Positions 36,226 to 44,634 of a stretch of DNA of 64,000 nucleotides are shown in pieces. A program made the translations under genes and the position numbers. Under the pieces are notes generated by a model. The model was not told where the DNA came from. It did no database searches and saw only the letters and a list, made by a program, of their open reading frames with translations. Position 1 is the stretch's first letter, and each line of letters starts with the position of its first letter. Source of the DNA: Paenibacillus sp. FSL R7-0337 (GTDB lineage: Bacteria; Bacillota; Bacilli; Paenibacillales; Paenibacillaceae); contig NZ_CP150218.1 of the NCBI RefSeq assembly GCF_037969875.1, forward strand, positions 7,650,112 to 7,714,111, given 5' to 3'.

Positions 36226-37440
36226 ATGCAAGCAGAGAAGCAGGCGGTGCCGGAAAAACAGCGGAAGGGCAGGGCCGGGGCGTTACTTGAGGTTCTGCTT
36301 GTATCCGCCAAACTGGGTCTTACCTCCTTCGGCGGACCGGTCGCCCATCTGGGTTATTTCCACAATGAATATATCCGCCGCCGGAAATGGATGGATGAAC
36401 GAAGCTATGCGGATCTGGTAGCGCTCTGCCAGTTCCTTCCCGGTCCGGCGAGCAGTCAGGTGGGGATTGGCATCGGAATGGTGCGGGCAGGCTGGCTGGG
36501 CGGGTTGGCCGCTTGGCTGGGCTTCACTTTGCCCTCTGTCCTGGTGCTGGTCGCTTTTGCCTTCCTGCTTCAGGGCTATGATATTGCTGGTGTTGGCTGG
36601 ATTCACGGACTGAAAATCGTAGCTATTGCGATTGTTGCCCAGGCCATCCTTGGCATGGGGCAGAAGCTGACCCCGGACCGGGAAAGAGTGACCATCGCGG
36701 CTATAGCGGCAGCTGTTACATTATCATGGCAGACCGGCTACAGTCAGATTCTAACGATTGCTGCTGCGGGCATAGCCGGGTTATGGCTGTATCGCCACAG
36801 TCCTGCGGAGAGCTTGACGAATGTTCCGGTCCCTATTCGCCGGTCGTCCGGTGTCGTTTGTTTAGCATTGTTCGGCTTACTCCTGATAGTACTCCCACTC
36901 CTAAGAGGGACGGCTGAGACGGGAGGAATAGCGATATTTGACAGCTTTTATCGTTCCGGTGCTTTGGTATTCGGCGGCGGACATGTCGTGCTTCCGCTGC
37001 TGGAACAAGAAGTCGTTCCTGCCGGCTGGGTGAGCCAAGCCGATTTCTTGGCGGGATACGGGGCCACGCAGGCTGTACCGGGTCCGTTGTTCACTTTTGC
37101 AGCCTATCTTGGAGCAATGACCGCCGGTGTTCCCGGGGCCATAATGGCCACGCTCGCGATTTTCCTGCCAGCCTTTCTGCTGGTTGCAGGCGCACTGCCT
37201 TTTTGGAACAGCTTAAGAAGGAGCCCCCGGATTCAAGGAGCCTTAACCGGAATCAATGCCGCTGTGGTCGGCATCCTGCTTGCCGCCTGGTACGATCCCC
37301 TGTGGACGACAGCCATCCTCACGCCGCTGGACTTTGCCTTGGCTATCATTCTGTTTGTAATGCTGGTCTTCTGGAAGCTGCCGCCTTGGTTGGTTGTGGT
37401 GGCTGGTGCGGCGGGTGGAATGGTGGTCGGGGGAATGTGA
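36226..37440 (+). CDS. chrA: Chromate transporter ChrA (long form)
   Basis: 404 residues with two homologous CHR halves and about ten hydrophobic segments. First half: LTSFGGPVAHLGYFHNEYIR and LPGPASSQVGIGIGM; second half: GALVFGGGHVVLPLLEQEVV and AVPGPLFTFAAYLGA. Both halves keep the FGG and PGP motifs, so it is complete. ChrA family members export chromate in studied bacteria. GGGAGC precedes the ATG. It is preceded by PhoP-box-like repeats, an unusual association. Confidence 0.92.
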   Translation: MQAEKQAVPEKQRKGRAGALLEVLLVSAKLGLTSFGGPVAHLGYFHNEYIRRRKWMDERSYADLVALCQFLPGPASSQVGIGIGMVRAGWLGGLAAWLGFTLPSVLVLVAFAFLLQGYDIAGVGWIHGLKIVAIAIVAQAILGMGQKLTPDRERVTIAAIAAAVTLSWQTGYSQILTIAAAGIAGLWLYRHSPAESLTNVPVPIRRSSGVVCLALFGLLLIVLPLLRGTAETGGIAIFDSFYRSGALVFGGGHVVLPLLEQEVVPAGWVSQADFLAGYGATQAVPGPLFTFAAYLGAMTAGVPGAIMATLAIFLPAFLLVAGALPFWNSLRRSPRIQGALTGINAAVVGILLAAWYDPLWTTAILTPLDFALAIILFVMLVFWKLPPWLVVVAGAAGGMVVGGM

Positions 37441-37491
37441 TCGTAAGGCTGCCTAAATCTAAAGGATACTAAAATAGTTTGCTCTATATAG

Positions 37492-37526
37492 AACTGGCCG
37501 TTGCAACTTTGCAGGGTCAGTTTTTT
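37492..37526 (+). terminator. Terminator after chrA
   Basis: AACTGGCC pairs imperfectly with GGGTCAGTT, followed by TTTTTT. Confidence 0.7.
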
Positions 37527-37656
37527 GTTGTGGTTTTCTTTTTGCCACCAGAATCATCCATTCCTAACATTGTAAGCCCATTGATCGTATGATAAAATAA
37601 TAATAAGAATATTGAAAAAGGTAACCAAAATCAAAAAAAAGAGAGGACAAATCAAT

Positions 37657-37890
37657 TTGACTCAAAATGATCTAAAAATAGGTCTTTCCAATAAAGAAGG
37701 TCAATTAGGGTTCATGTCTGCAAGAGGAGGTCCGCGGGAGGGAGCAGGCCGCAAGAACATAGGTGTAACGAAAAAAGTCTCGCTAACCTTAACTAGTGAG
37801 CTTTGGGAGAAGGTAGAACAGCATTGCGCAGAGCATAAATTGTCCCGGTCGGAGCTTATCCGATCTCTGATTGAGTCTACCGATTTGTAA
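37657..37890 (+). CDS. Ribbon-helix-helix (CopG-like) DNA-binding protein
   Basis: 77 residues from TTG 37657 with GAGAGGA nine bases upstream; an internal ATG at 37714 is possible. GGPREGAGRK is the basic arm often found in small RHH proteins of mobile DNA, followed by VSLTLTSELWEKVEQHC (ribbon and helix 1) and LSRSELIRSLIE (helix 2). The gene is AT-richer than its neighbours and sits 27 bp before the sliding-clamp gene, so the two are probably cotranscribed and it may regulate that gene. Confidence 0.75.
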   Translation: MTQNDLKIGLSNKEGQLGFMSARGGPREGAGRKNIGVTKKVSLTLTSELWEKVEQHCAEHKLSRSELIRSLIESTDL

Positions 37891-37917
37891 TGTAGCTTAT
37901 GGAAGCGGGTGAAGTCA

Positions 37918-39066
37918 GTGCGGATCAACGTAAGCAAGGATATTCTTCTCAAAGCTCTTCAGCAAGTGCTTAAGGCTGTACCGGCAAACCAACGGATTCC
38001 CATACTGGCAGGGGTTCATATACAAGCTCTAACCAATGAACTAATAGTTACGGCAAGCAATAGCAGTATGACTATCCAGTATCGGATTCCCGGGGAAGAT
38101 ACCTCTTTGACGGTTCAGAGAATTGGAGAAGTGGTTGTACCGGCAAGGTATTTCTGCGAAATATTACGGAAGTCTGATTCTGGGATGATTACTTTGGAAG
38201 TCGACAGATCCTTACGGCTCACTATCTCCTCAGAACATACACAAATTCGGTTATGCGGAATGGATGCTATAGATTATCCGGCTATACATCCTGCTGAGAA
38301 TCATGCTGCACTTAAATTAGCAGTTAATAATCAACTACTGAAGGCTTCCATCCTACAGGTAGCAGGGGCGGCTTCTTCATCAGAACATCGGCCTGTGTTG
38401 ACCGGGGTATCTTTTCAGTATCGAAATCATCGGCTACAGTTAACGGCTACTAACGGTATCCGTCTGGCTTCCCGGACTATTGATGTTGAACATAAAGCTG
38501 AGATGGATAAGCATATTATTATTCCTGGCAGAAATTTAGTTGAAGCGGTAAAAATCATGGACGGCGAGGACAGAACAACAGAAGTTGAAGTAACCAACCG
38601 GCATGTTAGATTCACTGCTAACCATATTATGGTTCAATCTGCTTTAATTGAGGGGGAGTACCCGTCCTTGCACCATGTGATTCCGCATACTTTTATATCA
38701 GAGATTACAATTGGAACAGCTCCTCTGTTAAAAGCGGTAGAACGGACGACGGTATTGGCGAGTGAAAGTATTATAAGGTTAGAAACCGCTGCCGACAGAC
38801 TACGTTTGTTATCCCAAACCGCAGAAATCGGAGATATTGAGGACGAGGTAGCTATATTCGAGAAGAAGGGGGAGGATTTCACGATCTCGCTAAATGGAAA
38901 GTATGTTGCAGACATCCTTCATGGTACGAGTAGTGAGTTCATACGCTTGAGATTCACCGGTAAAATGAGCCCGATAGTCATACACCCGTTGAATGATCTT
39001 TCTTCAACTTTTTTTCTAATTACTCCAGTGCGAACCGCAAACTTAGCAAGACCTAATTCAACATAA
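37918..39066 (+). CDS. DNA polymerase III beta subunit (sliding clamp) paralogue
   Basis: 382 residues, full length for DnaN with all three clamp domains. Family blocks include the N-terminal INVSKDILLKALQQVLKAV, IPILAGVHIQA, LTGVSFQYRNHRLQLTATNG, RLASRTID, IIPGRNLVEAVKIM and LIEGEYPSLHHVIP; the C-terminal FRLRF-like tail and LITPVRT close the fold. The canonical dnaN lies beside dnaA at the origin, and neither dnaA nor recF is here, so this is presumably an additional copy. Start is GTG 37918 or GTG 37909. Codon third positions are visibly AT-richer than in surrounding genes. Confidence 0.88.
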   Translation: MRINVSKDILLKALQQVLKAVPANQRIPILAGVHIQALTNELIVTASNSSMTIQYRIPGEDTSLTVQRIGEVVVPARYFCEILRKSDSGMITLEVDRSLRLTISSEHTQIRLCGMDAIDYPAIHPAENHAALKLAVNNQLLKASILQVAGAASSSEHRPVLTGVSFQYRNHRLQLTATNGIRLASRTIDVEHKAEMDKHIIIPGRNLVEAVKIMDGEDRTTEVEVTNRHVRFTANHIMVQSALIEGEYPSLHHVIPHTFISEITIGTAPLLKAVERTTVLASESIIRLETAADRLRLLSQTAEIGDIEDEVAIFEKKGEDFTISLNGKYVADILHGTSSEFIRLRFTGKMSPIVIHPLNDLSSTFFLITPVRTANLARPNST

Positions 39067-39158
39067 TAACAGAACGCAAAGAAACAGTCTATATTTTTTT
39101 CCGGGAATGGAATAGAGTGAAGTAGCCGGCAATACAAGAAGAAGTGGAGTGTGGTTCC

Positions 39159-40133
39159 TTGAAATTTCATTGTCATCTGGAGGCTGCTGCGTTGCAGGAG
39201 TATGTGGAGAAGGTCTTAGGCACGGGTTATACCGTCGTTAAGGTCAGCAAGATGGAGGGCGGTGCCCAGAAGGTGGTCTATAAGCTCGACTGCAGCAATG
39301 GGTTCTCCTGTATTCTGTACGTGTGGGACCTTACCATGAATTATTTTCAGGAAGAAATTGTTAATCATAACCTGCATGCTGAGTCCTACGGGAGTGAATT
39401 ATTTGCGAGCAATAACAAGTTCCTGATGGAGCATGCGATCCGCACACCAATACTCTATGATCTGAACAGAGACAGAGACCGGTACGATTTCGATTATGCG
39501 CTGGTTGAATATGTAGCCGGACAAGATGCCGGGGGGTATTACAAGCATCCCGACCGCAAGGTTCAGGATAAGGTCTTCCAGCAGGTGGGAGAGATGATTG
39601 GCACCATGCATAGGATTCAGAGCAGAACCTACGGTAAACCGGATCAAACTGCGCCTAACAACAAACAATGTCATCTGTATCAATTATACAATGGGATAGA
39701 ACAGCTAACTTACGCCGCAGCGCATGTGGAAGCAATCCGCAAGAACCAAGGGAAGCTTCTCGACAGGCTATACAACCTGGAGTCTAAGATAGTACCCCGA
39801 AACAGCTACGGATTCATTCACGGGGAGCTTGGCCCCAACCATGTGATCGTAACGGATCAGCTGGAGCCTTGCCTGATTGATATTGAAGGAGCCGAATTCT
39901 ATGATATTGAACACGAGCACAGCTTCCTCGAAATGCGTTTTGGGGAGTACTACCGCTATCTGAACGATGTTCCGCTCGATGAGAACCGGAAGCTATTCTA
40001 TAAGTTCCATCATCATCTCTCATTAATCTCAGGCGGGTTGAAGTTAGTTCACAGAGGCTTCCCTGACCAGCAGCTCGCACAAGGAATTGCCGATCATCAT
40101 ACGGATTGTGCACTTCAGTTTATAGAAGCATAA
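39159..40133 (+). CDS. Aminoglycoside phosphotransferase-fold kinase
   Basis: 324 residues from TTG 39159 (GGAG nine bases upstream). APH-type kinase: the catalytic loop reads HGELGPNHVIV, where the usual Asp of HGD is Glu, and the metal-binding LIDIEGAEFYD is intact. VEYVAGQDAGG is the hinge. Proteins of this kind phosphorylate sugars, antibiotics or small metabolites; the substrate is unknown. The N-terminus KVVYKLD and ILYVW segments are the nucleotide-binding lobe. It is monocistronic. Confidence 0.75.
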   Translation: MKFHCHLEAAALQEYVEKVLGTGYTVVKVSKMEGGAQKVVYKLDCSNGFSCILYVWDLTMNYFQEEIVNHNLHAESYGSELFASNNKFLMEHAIRTPILYDLNRDRDRYDFDYALVEYVAGQDAGGYYKHPDRKVQDKVFQQVGEMIGTMHRIQSRTYGKPDQTAPNNKQCHLYQLYNGIEQLTYAAAHVEAIRKNQGKLLDRLYNLESKIVPRNSYGFIHGELGPNHVIVTDQLEPCLIDIEGAEFYDIEHEHSFLEMRFGEYYRYLNDVPLDENRKLFYKFHHHLSLISGGLKLVHRGFPDQQLAQGIADHHTDCALQFIEA

Positions 40134-40142
40134 GCTTGGAAC

Positions 40143-40175
40143 AAGCCTCTCTTTCGTATACCGGAAGGGAGGCTT
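40143..40175. terminator. Hairpin between convergent kinase and phosphoesterase genes
   Basis: AAGCCTCtCTTTC pairs with GAAGGGAGGCTT; short T stretches on both strands. Confidence 0.55.
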
Positions 40176-40183
40176 TACCTTTG

Positions 40184-41599
40184 CTATTGTATAGTCAGAA
40201 CCATCTCCAGCGAGGTATTGCTCTCTTCTGCGTGCTCCGCCATACTGCGGATATATCCGGACATGAAGCCGCCCTCCATACTCTCCCACAGCTTGAATCC
40301 CGGCATCGCCCGGATCTCCTTCAGCGAATCAGCAGCGTTCCCGGCAAAATACTTCACGTTCAACTTCGACATCACCTCAGCCATCGACTGTTTCTGCGCT
40401 TCTGTGAAGCTGCTCTCCTTCAGCCGGCTCATCGCTTTGTCATACGAATTCTCTGCGAAAATCTGCTCCGCATACGCTTTGAAGTTCAGCAGGTGCGGAT
40501 CGGTCTTGTGGTTGGCTTTGGCCCAGCCTTCAACATCTACTTGAGCGGTGCGGTAGGTCACGGCCCGTGAAGCGGGATCGAAGGTCATTCTGCCATACTG
40601 GTGCGGATTCACCGCCATGGCGCTTGTTGCAATATCATAGACAGGCAAGGCCGGATCGATCGAGGCTTCTGGAGGATCGCGGCGGATATCCTGCATATGA
40701 ATATGCCCGGATAATACCAGATTTAGACCGTTCCGGCGAAAATCCTTCATCGTTTCCTGACCGTTATTAAGTTTGAACCCGGATACGGCCATGGAGGTAT
40801 GGCTCAGCAGATTATGATGCATCACGGTAATCACAGACGCATGCTCCTGAGCGGCCAGCTTCACATTGTCGTCAATCCAGGCAAGGGTGGAGGGCAGGAG
40901 GCGCCCGTCGGTCTGTGGAAAATTATATTCTTCATTATGCGTATACTGCGCACTGTCAAGCATCAGCAGCCAAAGGCCGGGTGCGGCCTTCACCGCATAG
41001 CTTAAGCTGTCCGCATCCCGCGAGACCGCCTCGTTATATCCGAAATCGTCATAGATGCGCAGGAAATCCTCTACATTAATATGCTTGGCAACGACCTGCT
41101 TGTCACCGTCGAACGATCTGGCCCAGGGGTTGTTGATATCATGATTGCCCGGAGTCACGTAGACGCGGGTTCCGGCAGCCTCCATCCGGTGCAGCTTCGC
41201 AGCCAGCTCCTTATGACTGCCCGCTTCCCCGTTATTGCTGAGGTCACCGCTCAGAATGAGGAAGGCGGGCTTGTTCTGTTCCACGTCCCGGACCAGAGCT
41301 TCGGTCAGCTCATCGCTGTAAGGAAGCATTTTGCCATCGCCGCCTGTGACATAGGTCTGGAAGGCCTGACCGCCGTCCTCCAGGGCTTTGTCCAGATAAT
41401 GCGTATCGGTGGCGACCCAGAAGGATACAGGTTCTCCGGGTTCTGTAGCAGGGGTCACGGACCCGGCGGCCGCTGGAACAGCGTTCAAGGCAGAAGAAGC
41501 GGAGTCTTCACACCCGCTGAGGAAGAGAAGGGAAGAGAGGAGCATTATTAAGATGAGCTTCACCATATGAGTTGTGCGGTTATGAAGCGGGACGCGCAT
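40184..41599 (-). CDS. Metallophosphoesterase lipoprotein
   Basis: 471 residues. Signal peptide with lipobox FLSGC near residue 30. Calcineurin-like motifs in order: WVATDTHYLD, LSGDLSNNGE, VTPGNHDIN, VMHHNLLSH and SGHIHMQDI, so all five metal-binding blocks are present. The C-terminal 130 residues are helical. It should act outside the membrane on a phosphodiester or phosphomonoester, unknown which. AAGAAGG precedes the ATG. Confidence 0.9.
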   Translation of the reverse strand: MRVPLHNRTTHMVKLILIMLLSSLLFLSGCEDSASSALNAVPAAAGSVTPATEPGEPVSFWVATDTHYLDKALEDGGQAFQTYVTGGDGKMLPYSDELTEALVRDVEQNKPAFLILSGDLSNNGEAGSHKELAAKLHRMEAAGTRVYVTPGNHDINNPWARSFDGDKQVVAKHINVEDFLRIYDDFGYNEAVSRDADSLSYAVKAAPGLWLLMLDSAQYTHNEEYNFPQTDGRLLPSTLAWIDDNVKLAAQEHASVITVMHHNLLSHTSMAVSGFKLNNGQETMKDFRRNGLNLVLSGHIHMQDIRRDPPEASIDPALPVYDIATSAMAVNPHQYGRMTFDPASRAVTYRTAQVDVEGWAKANHKTDPHLLNFKAYAEQIFAENSYDKAMSRLKESSFTEAQKQSMAEVMSKLNVKYFAGNAADSLKEIRAMPGFKLWESMEGGFMSGYIRSMAEHAEESNTSLEMVLTIQ

Positions 41600-41805
41600 A
41601 GCTTAACCTTCTTTCTGTATTTTAGCTGAATTATTGTAGCTTATTTATGACCGGGTTGTATATACGATATGTTAGCCGTTGTTTCTAAACCTCCAGAATA
41701 GCTTATAGAAAATAGTGGAAGGTGCATAAATGAGAGCAATTCAGCGACACTAAGAGCGGATATACAAACAAAGAGCTAGTACAGGAAAAAGTTGTGAATG
41801 ATGTG

Positions 41806-41853
41806 TTGTATTCAGACAGGAAAAGTGTTATGATTAAAAAAAGTAAGTTACTT
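41806..41853 (+). promoter_or_regulatory. Promoter and operator of the nitroreductase gene
   Basis: TTGTAT (41806) and TATGAT (41829) with a 17-bp spacer, then a perfect palindrome AAGTAA-G-TTACTT (41841-41853) just after the -10. The position is right for a repressor; regulators of quinone or disulfide stress (YodB/MhqR type) often control such genes, but the site is not assigned. Confidence 0.55.
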
Positions 41854-41876
41854 AATTAAATGGAGGTAGTTATTTT

Positions 41877-42476
41877 ATGTCTAAGACTTTTTTTGAAGCT
41901 GTAAAAGGCAGACGTTCCATATACGCCATCAGTAAAGAATCCCCAATCTCTGATGAACAAATTCAGAAAATTGTAGAAGAGGCTGTTCTACATAGCCCAA
42001 CTTCCTTCAACTCGCAAAGCTCCAGAGCTGTAGTATTGCTGGGCGAACAACATGATAAGCTGTGGGATATTACAGCAGAAACCCTGCGTAAGATCGTTCC
42101 TACTGAACAATTCGAAGGCACAGCTCAGAAGCTGTCCTCCTTCAAAGCCGGCTACGGCACTGTGCTCTTCTATGAAGATCAGGCAGTGGTGAAGCATCTG
42201 CAGGAGAACTTTGCACTGTATGCTGAGAACTTCCCGATCTGGTCCAACCAGTCCTCCGGAATTCTGCAATTTGTAGTATGGACCGCCTTCGCAGAAGCAG
42301 GTCTGGGTGCATCCCTACAGCACTATAACCCGCTGATCGACGATGAAGTGAAGGAGACCTTCGGTATTGCTGCAGACTGGAAGCTGATTGCCCAGATGCC
42401 ATTCGGTAACATCCTGACTCCTCCAGGCGAGAAGGAATTCCAGCCGATTGAAGAACGTGTGAAGGTCATTAAGTAA
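41877..42476 (+). CDS. Nitroreductase family FMN oxidoreductase
   Basis: 199 residues. KGRRSIYAISKESPIS, HSPTSFNSQSSRAVVL and GLGASLQHYNPLI are family motifs for FMN binding; EDQAVVKHLQ and MPFGNI follow. These enzymes reduce nitro or quinone compounds or hydroxybenzylidene-type aldehydes with NAD(P)H. TGGAGG precedes the ATG. A palindrome upstream suggests repression until a stress signal. Monocistronic with its own terminator. Confidence 0.88.
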   Translation: MSKTFFEAVKGRRSIYAISKESPISDEQIQKIVEEAVLHSPTSFNSQSSRAVVLLGEQHDKLWDITAETLRKIVPTEQFEGTAQKLSSFKAGYGTVLFYEDQAVVKHLQENFALYAENFPIWSNQSSGILQFVVWTAFAEAGLGASLQHYNPLIDDEVKETFGIAADWKLIAQMPFGNILTPPGEKEFQPIEERVKVIK

Positions 42477-42501
42477 GAAAACCCTGCGATAAGCAGTTTA
42501 G

Positions 42502-42552
42502 AACCTCCCTGATCCGGCTAAGTATGAATATAGCCAGATCAAGGAGGTTTTT
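42502..42552 (+). terminator. Terminator of the nitroreductase gene
   Basis: AACCTCC/GGAGGTT outer stem with inner TGATC/GATCA and GGCTA/TAGCC pairs, then TTTTTG. Confidence 0.85.
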
Positions 42553-42601
42553 GTCATGCTCAATCTGCATGAACAATAATTGAGGCAGACATCTGAACAC
42601 A

Positions 42602-42640
42602 AATAAAGAGGACTGGCGTTCCCGCTTGTCCTCTTTATTG
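42602..42640 (-). terminator. Terminator of the PrsA-like gene
   Basis: AATAAAGAGGAC pairs with GTCCTCTTTATT; the minus-strand transcript ends in a T-rich run. Confidence 0.8.
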
Positions 42641-42682
42641 TATCCTTCTATATTGTTATAGCTTGTACCATTATCGCAATCT

Positions 42683-43861
42683 TTATTTCGTAGCAGGAGC
42701 TTCCGTTGCAGCAGCCGGTGCTTCACTGGCTGCCGGAGGAACGGATGCATCCGGTTTATCGGTCAAAGTATTCGTGATTTTGGCACTCTTGTTCAGATCC
42801 GCCAACCAGGTAGCCGACATCTCAGACACTTTTTGTGCCGTTAGGGTCTTTTTGATCTCGTCTTTCTTCTCAGCTAGCGTATATTCCTTGGCTTCCTTGC
42901 GGTCGGTAACCTTGATAATGTGGTAACCGTATTCGGACTTCACTGCACCGCTGGTTTCGCCAACCTTCAACTTGAAGGCAGCATCGGAGAATTCTGCAAC
43001 CATGTCTCCGCGTTTGAAGAAGTCAAGATCGCCGCCCTTGTCCTTGGAGCCGGTATCAGCGGATTTTTCCTTAGCCAGTGCGGCAAAGTCTCCGCCGTCT
43101 TTGAGCTGCTTAACAATGGCTTCGGCTTCTTCTTTGGTCTTCACGAGAATGTGGGAAGCGCGAACTTCCTCTTCTTGATTGTATTTAGCCTTATTCTCGT
43201 CAAAATATTTAGAAATATCAGTGTCGGTAATTGTGATCTTAGGTTCGATCAGCTTGCGGATCTCAACCTGGAGAGGCATTTGCTTCTTCAGATCCTCAAT
43301 CGTCATCGAGCTCTGCTGCAAGGCGTTATTGAGCGCTTCCTCGCCGCCGAACTGGGTTTTGAGATCTTCGATTTCCTGATTAATGTCAGCATCGGTTACC
43401 TTAATGTTAGCCTTTTTGGCTTCCTGGCCTACCAGAGTGGTAGTAATGAGGTTTTGCAGGGTGGATTCCCCGCCGGCTTCAACCAATTTATCATACAGCT
43501 GCGCTTTGGTGATGTCTGTTCCGTTCACGGAAGCAACTGCAATTTTGCTGTCATCTTTCTTGAAAGGCTGTACAATCAGCACTACGATCAGCGCTGCGGC
43601 GAGTACGAGCGACGCAATCATCCAGCCTTTGCCGCCGCCGGATGGAGCAGGTGAGGAAGGAGGAGTACCTCCGCCGCCGACTTTGTTCATTACGGGAACG
43701 CTTTCTTCAACTCTTGGAGCTGTTCGTACAGGTTCCTGCGGCACTGGGGCTGTTCCAGCAGGCTCGATGCCTTCTTCCGGAGTAATCACAGAAGCGTCGT
43801 TCTCTTCCGGCGTAATGCCGTTTTCTAGCTTTTCATTTTCATTGAAATCTTTTTTGTCCAT
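42683..43861 (-). CDS. Membrane-anchored parvulin-type foldase (PrsA-like)
   Basis: 392 residues. An acidic, Pro-rich cytoplasmic N-terminus of about 78 residues precedes one membrane helix (WMIASLVLAAALIVVLIV) with no lipobox, unlike classic PrsA lipoproteins. Then a SurA-like N-domain (TKAQLYDKLVEAGGESTLQN), and a parvulin domain (about 235-330): VRASHILVKTKEEAEAIV, GGDLDFFKRGDM, SEYGYHIIKVTD. It should help fold exported proteins at the outer membrane face. The tail is Ala/Pro-rich. AAGGGAG precedes the ATG. Confidence 0.88.
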   Translation of the reverse strand: MDKKDFNENEKLENGITPEENDASVITPEEGIEPAGTAPVPQEPVRTAPRVEESVPVMNKVGGGGTPPSSPAPSGGGKGWMIASLVLAAALIVVLIVQPFKKDDSKIAVASVNGTDITKAQLYDKLVEAGGESTLQNLITTTLVGQEAKKANIKVTDADINQEIEDLKTQFGGEEALNNALQQSSMTIEDLKKQMPLQVEIRKLIEPKITITDTDISKYFDENKAKYNQEEEVRASHILVKTKEEAEAIVKQLKDGGDFAALAKEKSADTGSKDKGGDLDFFKRGDMVAEFSDAAFKLKVGETSGAVKSEYGYHIIKVTDRKEAKEYTLAEKKDEIKKTLTAQKVSEMSATWLADLNKSAKITNTLTDKPDASVPPAASEAPAAATEAPATK

Positions 43862-44001
43862 TATAATTAATGACTCCCTTCAATATAGGTGGTGCCTGTC
43901 TTTCTACAACTTTACCAGAAAACAGAATTCCAAACCTTAAGAAAGTATAAAAAAGCACAATTACTTTTTAAGATTCCATTAAGAAACAGGTGAAACACAG
44001 G

Positions 44002-44042
44002 AAAAACCGGAGCAGCACGGGTGTCCCCGTATGCGCTCCGGC
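44002..44042 (-). terminator. Terminator downstream of the LytTR gene
   Basis: On the minus strand CCGGAGC pairs with GCTCCGG, with an inner ACGGG/CCCGT stem, then TTTTT. Confidence 0.7.
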
Positions 44043-44116
44043 CTGATGAGAGAGACTGTAATGATTCGAATAGAAGAGTACCAAGCTGCAAGATGTGTGC
44101 GGATAACGCCTCCGGC

Positions 44117-44452
44117 TTAGGAACTCAGTTCCTTAAGCAGATGGCGGATGTTCTCCTGCTTACGTCTTGGAACCCGTACAGACTTCGCATAGAGGCCCAT
44201 CTCACCGAAGTAGATGCAGTCATCCTCGATGGAACTGATCTTGTTCAGGTTCACGTAGCAGCTCCCGTACACATGGTAATAGCTGTTGCTCGACAATAAG
44301 CGGTTCAATTGCTCGGCAGTCATTCTCTTTTTAATATTGTAGTTTCTGCCGTGAAAAATGACCAGGTCATGGTCCCCGACCTTAAAGAACAGAATGTCTG
44401 TCTCCACCTCGAAGTCCTCATATACATTTCTGGCTTCCAGCAGGCTGCTCAT
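44117..44452 (-). CDS. Stand-alone LytTR DNA-binding protein
   Basis: 111 residues. The LytTR fold is visible from residue 12: TDILFFKVGDHDLVIFHG, YNIKKRMTAEQLNRLL, YHVYGSCYVNLNKISSIED and VPRRKQENIRHLL. There is no receiver domain or kinase partner, so regulation must be by abundance or by another protein. GGGGGAAC precedes the ATG at 44452; the longer frame has no site. Targets unknown. Confidence 0.82.
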   Translation of the reverse strand: MSSLLEARNVYEDFEVETDILFFKVGDHDLVIFHGRNYNIKKRMTAEQLNRLLSSNSYYHVYGSCYVNLNKISSIEDDCIYFGEMGLYAKSVRVPRRKQENIRHLLKELSS

Positions 44453-44634
44453 TCGTGTTCCCCCTTTATTCTTGATTGACAATAATGTTAGCGCTTTCAT
44501 TATATCATACTCTTTTGTTCTTGAGAAGTCTTATTTTTGAAATGTTTTTTGTCATTTTTTCCGTTGCATTTGTCAACCCTCACGAAAAAATGTAAATTAT
44601 ATAGATGGCTGTTTAACTTGAGGAGGAATTCTAG

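Noticed and set aside
36226..37440. Heavy-metal resistance island
   Set aside because: Only chrA is present, with no other metal genes, regulator or mobile-element borders.
37657..39066. Integrated plasmid replication region
   Set aside because: No Rep protein, iterons, integrase or attachment repeats were seen around the clamp gene.
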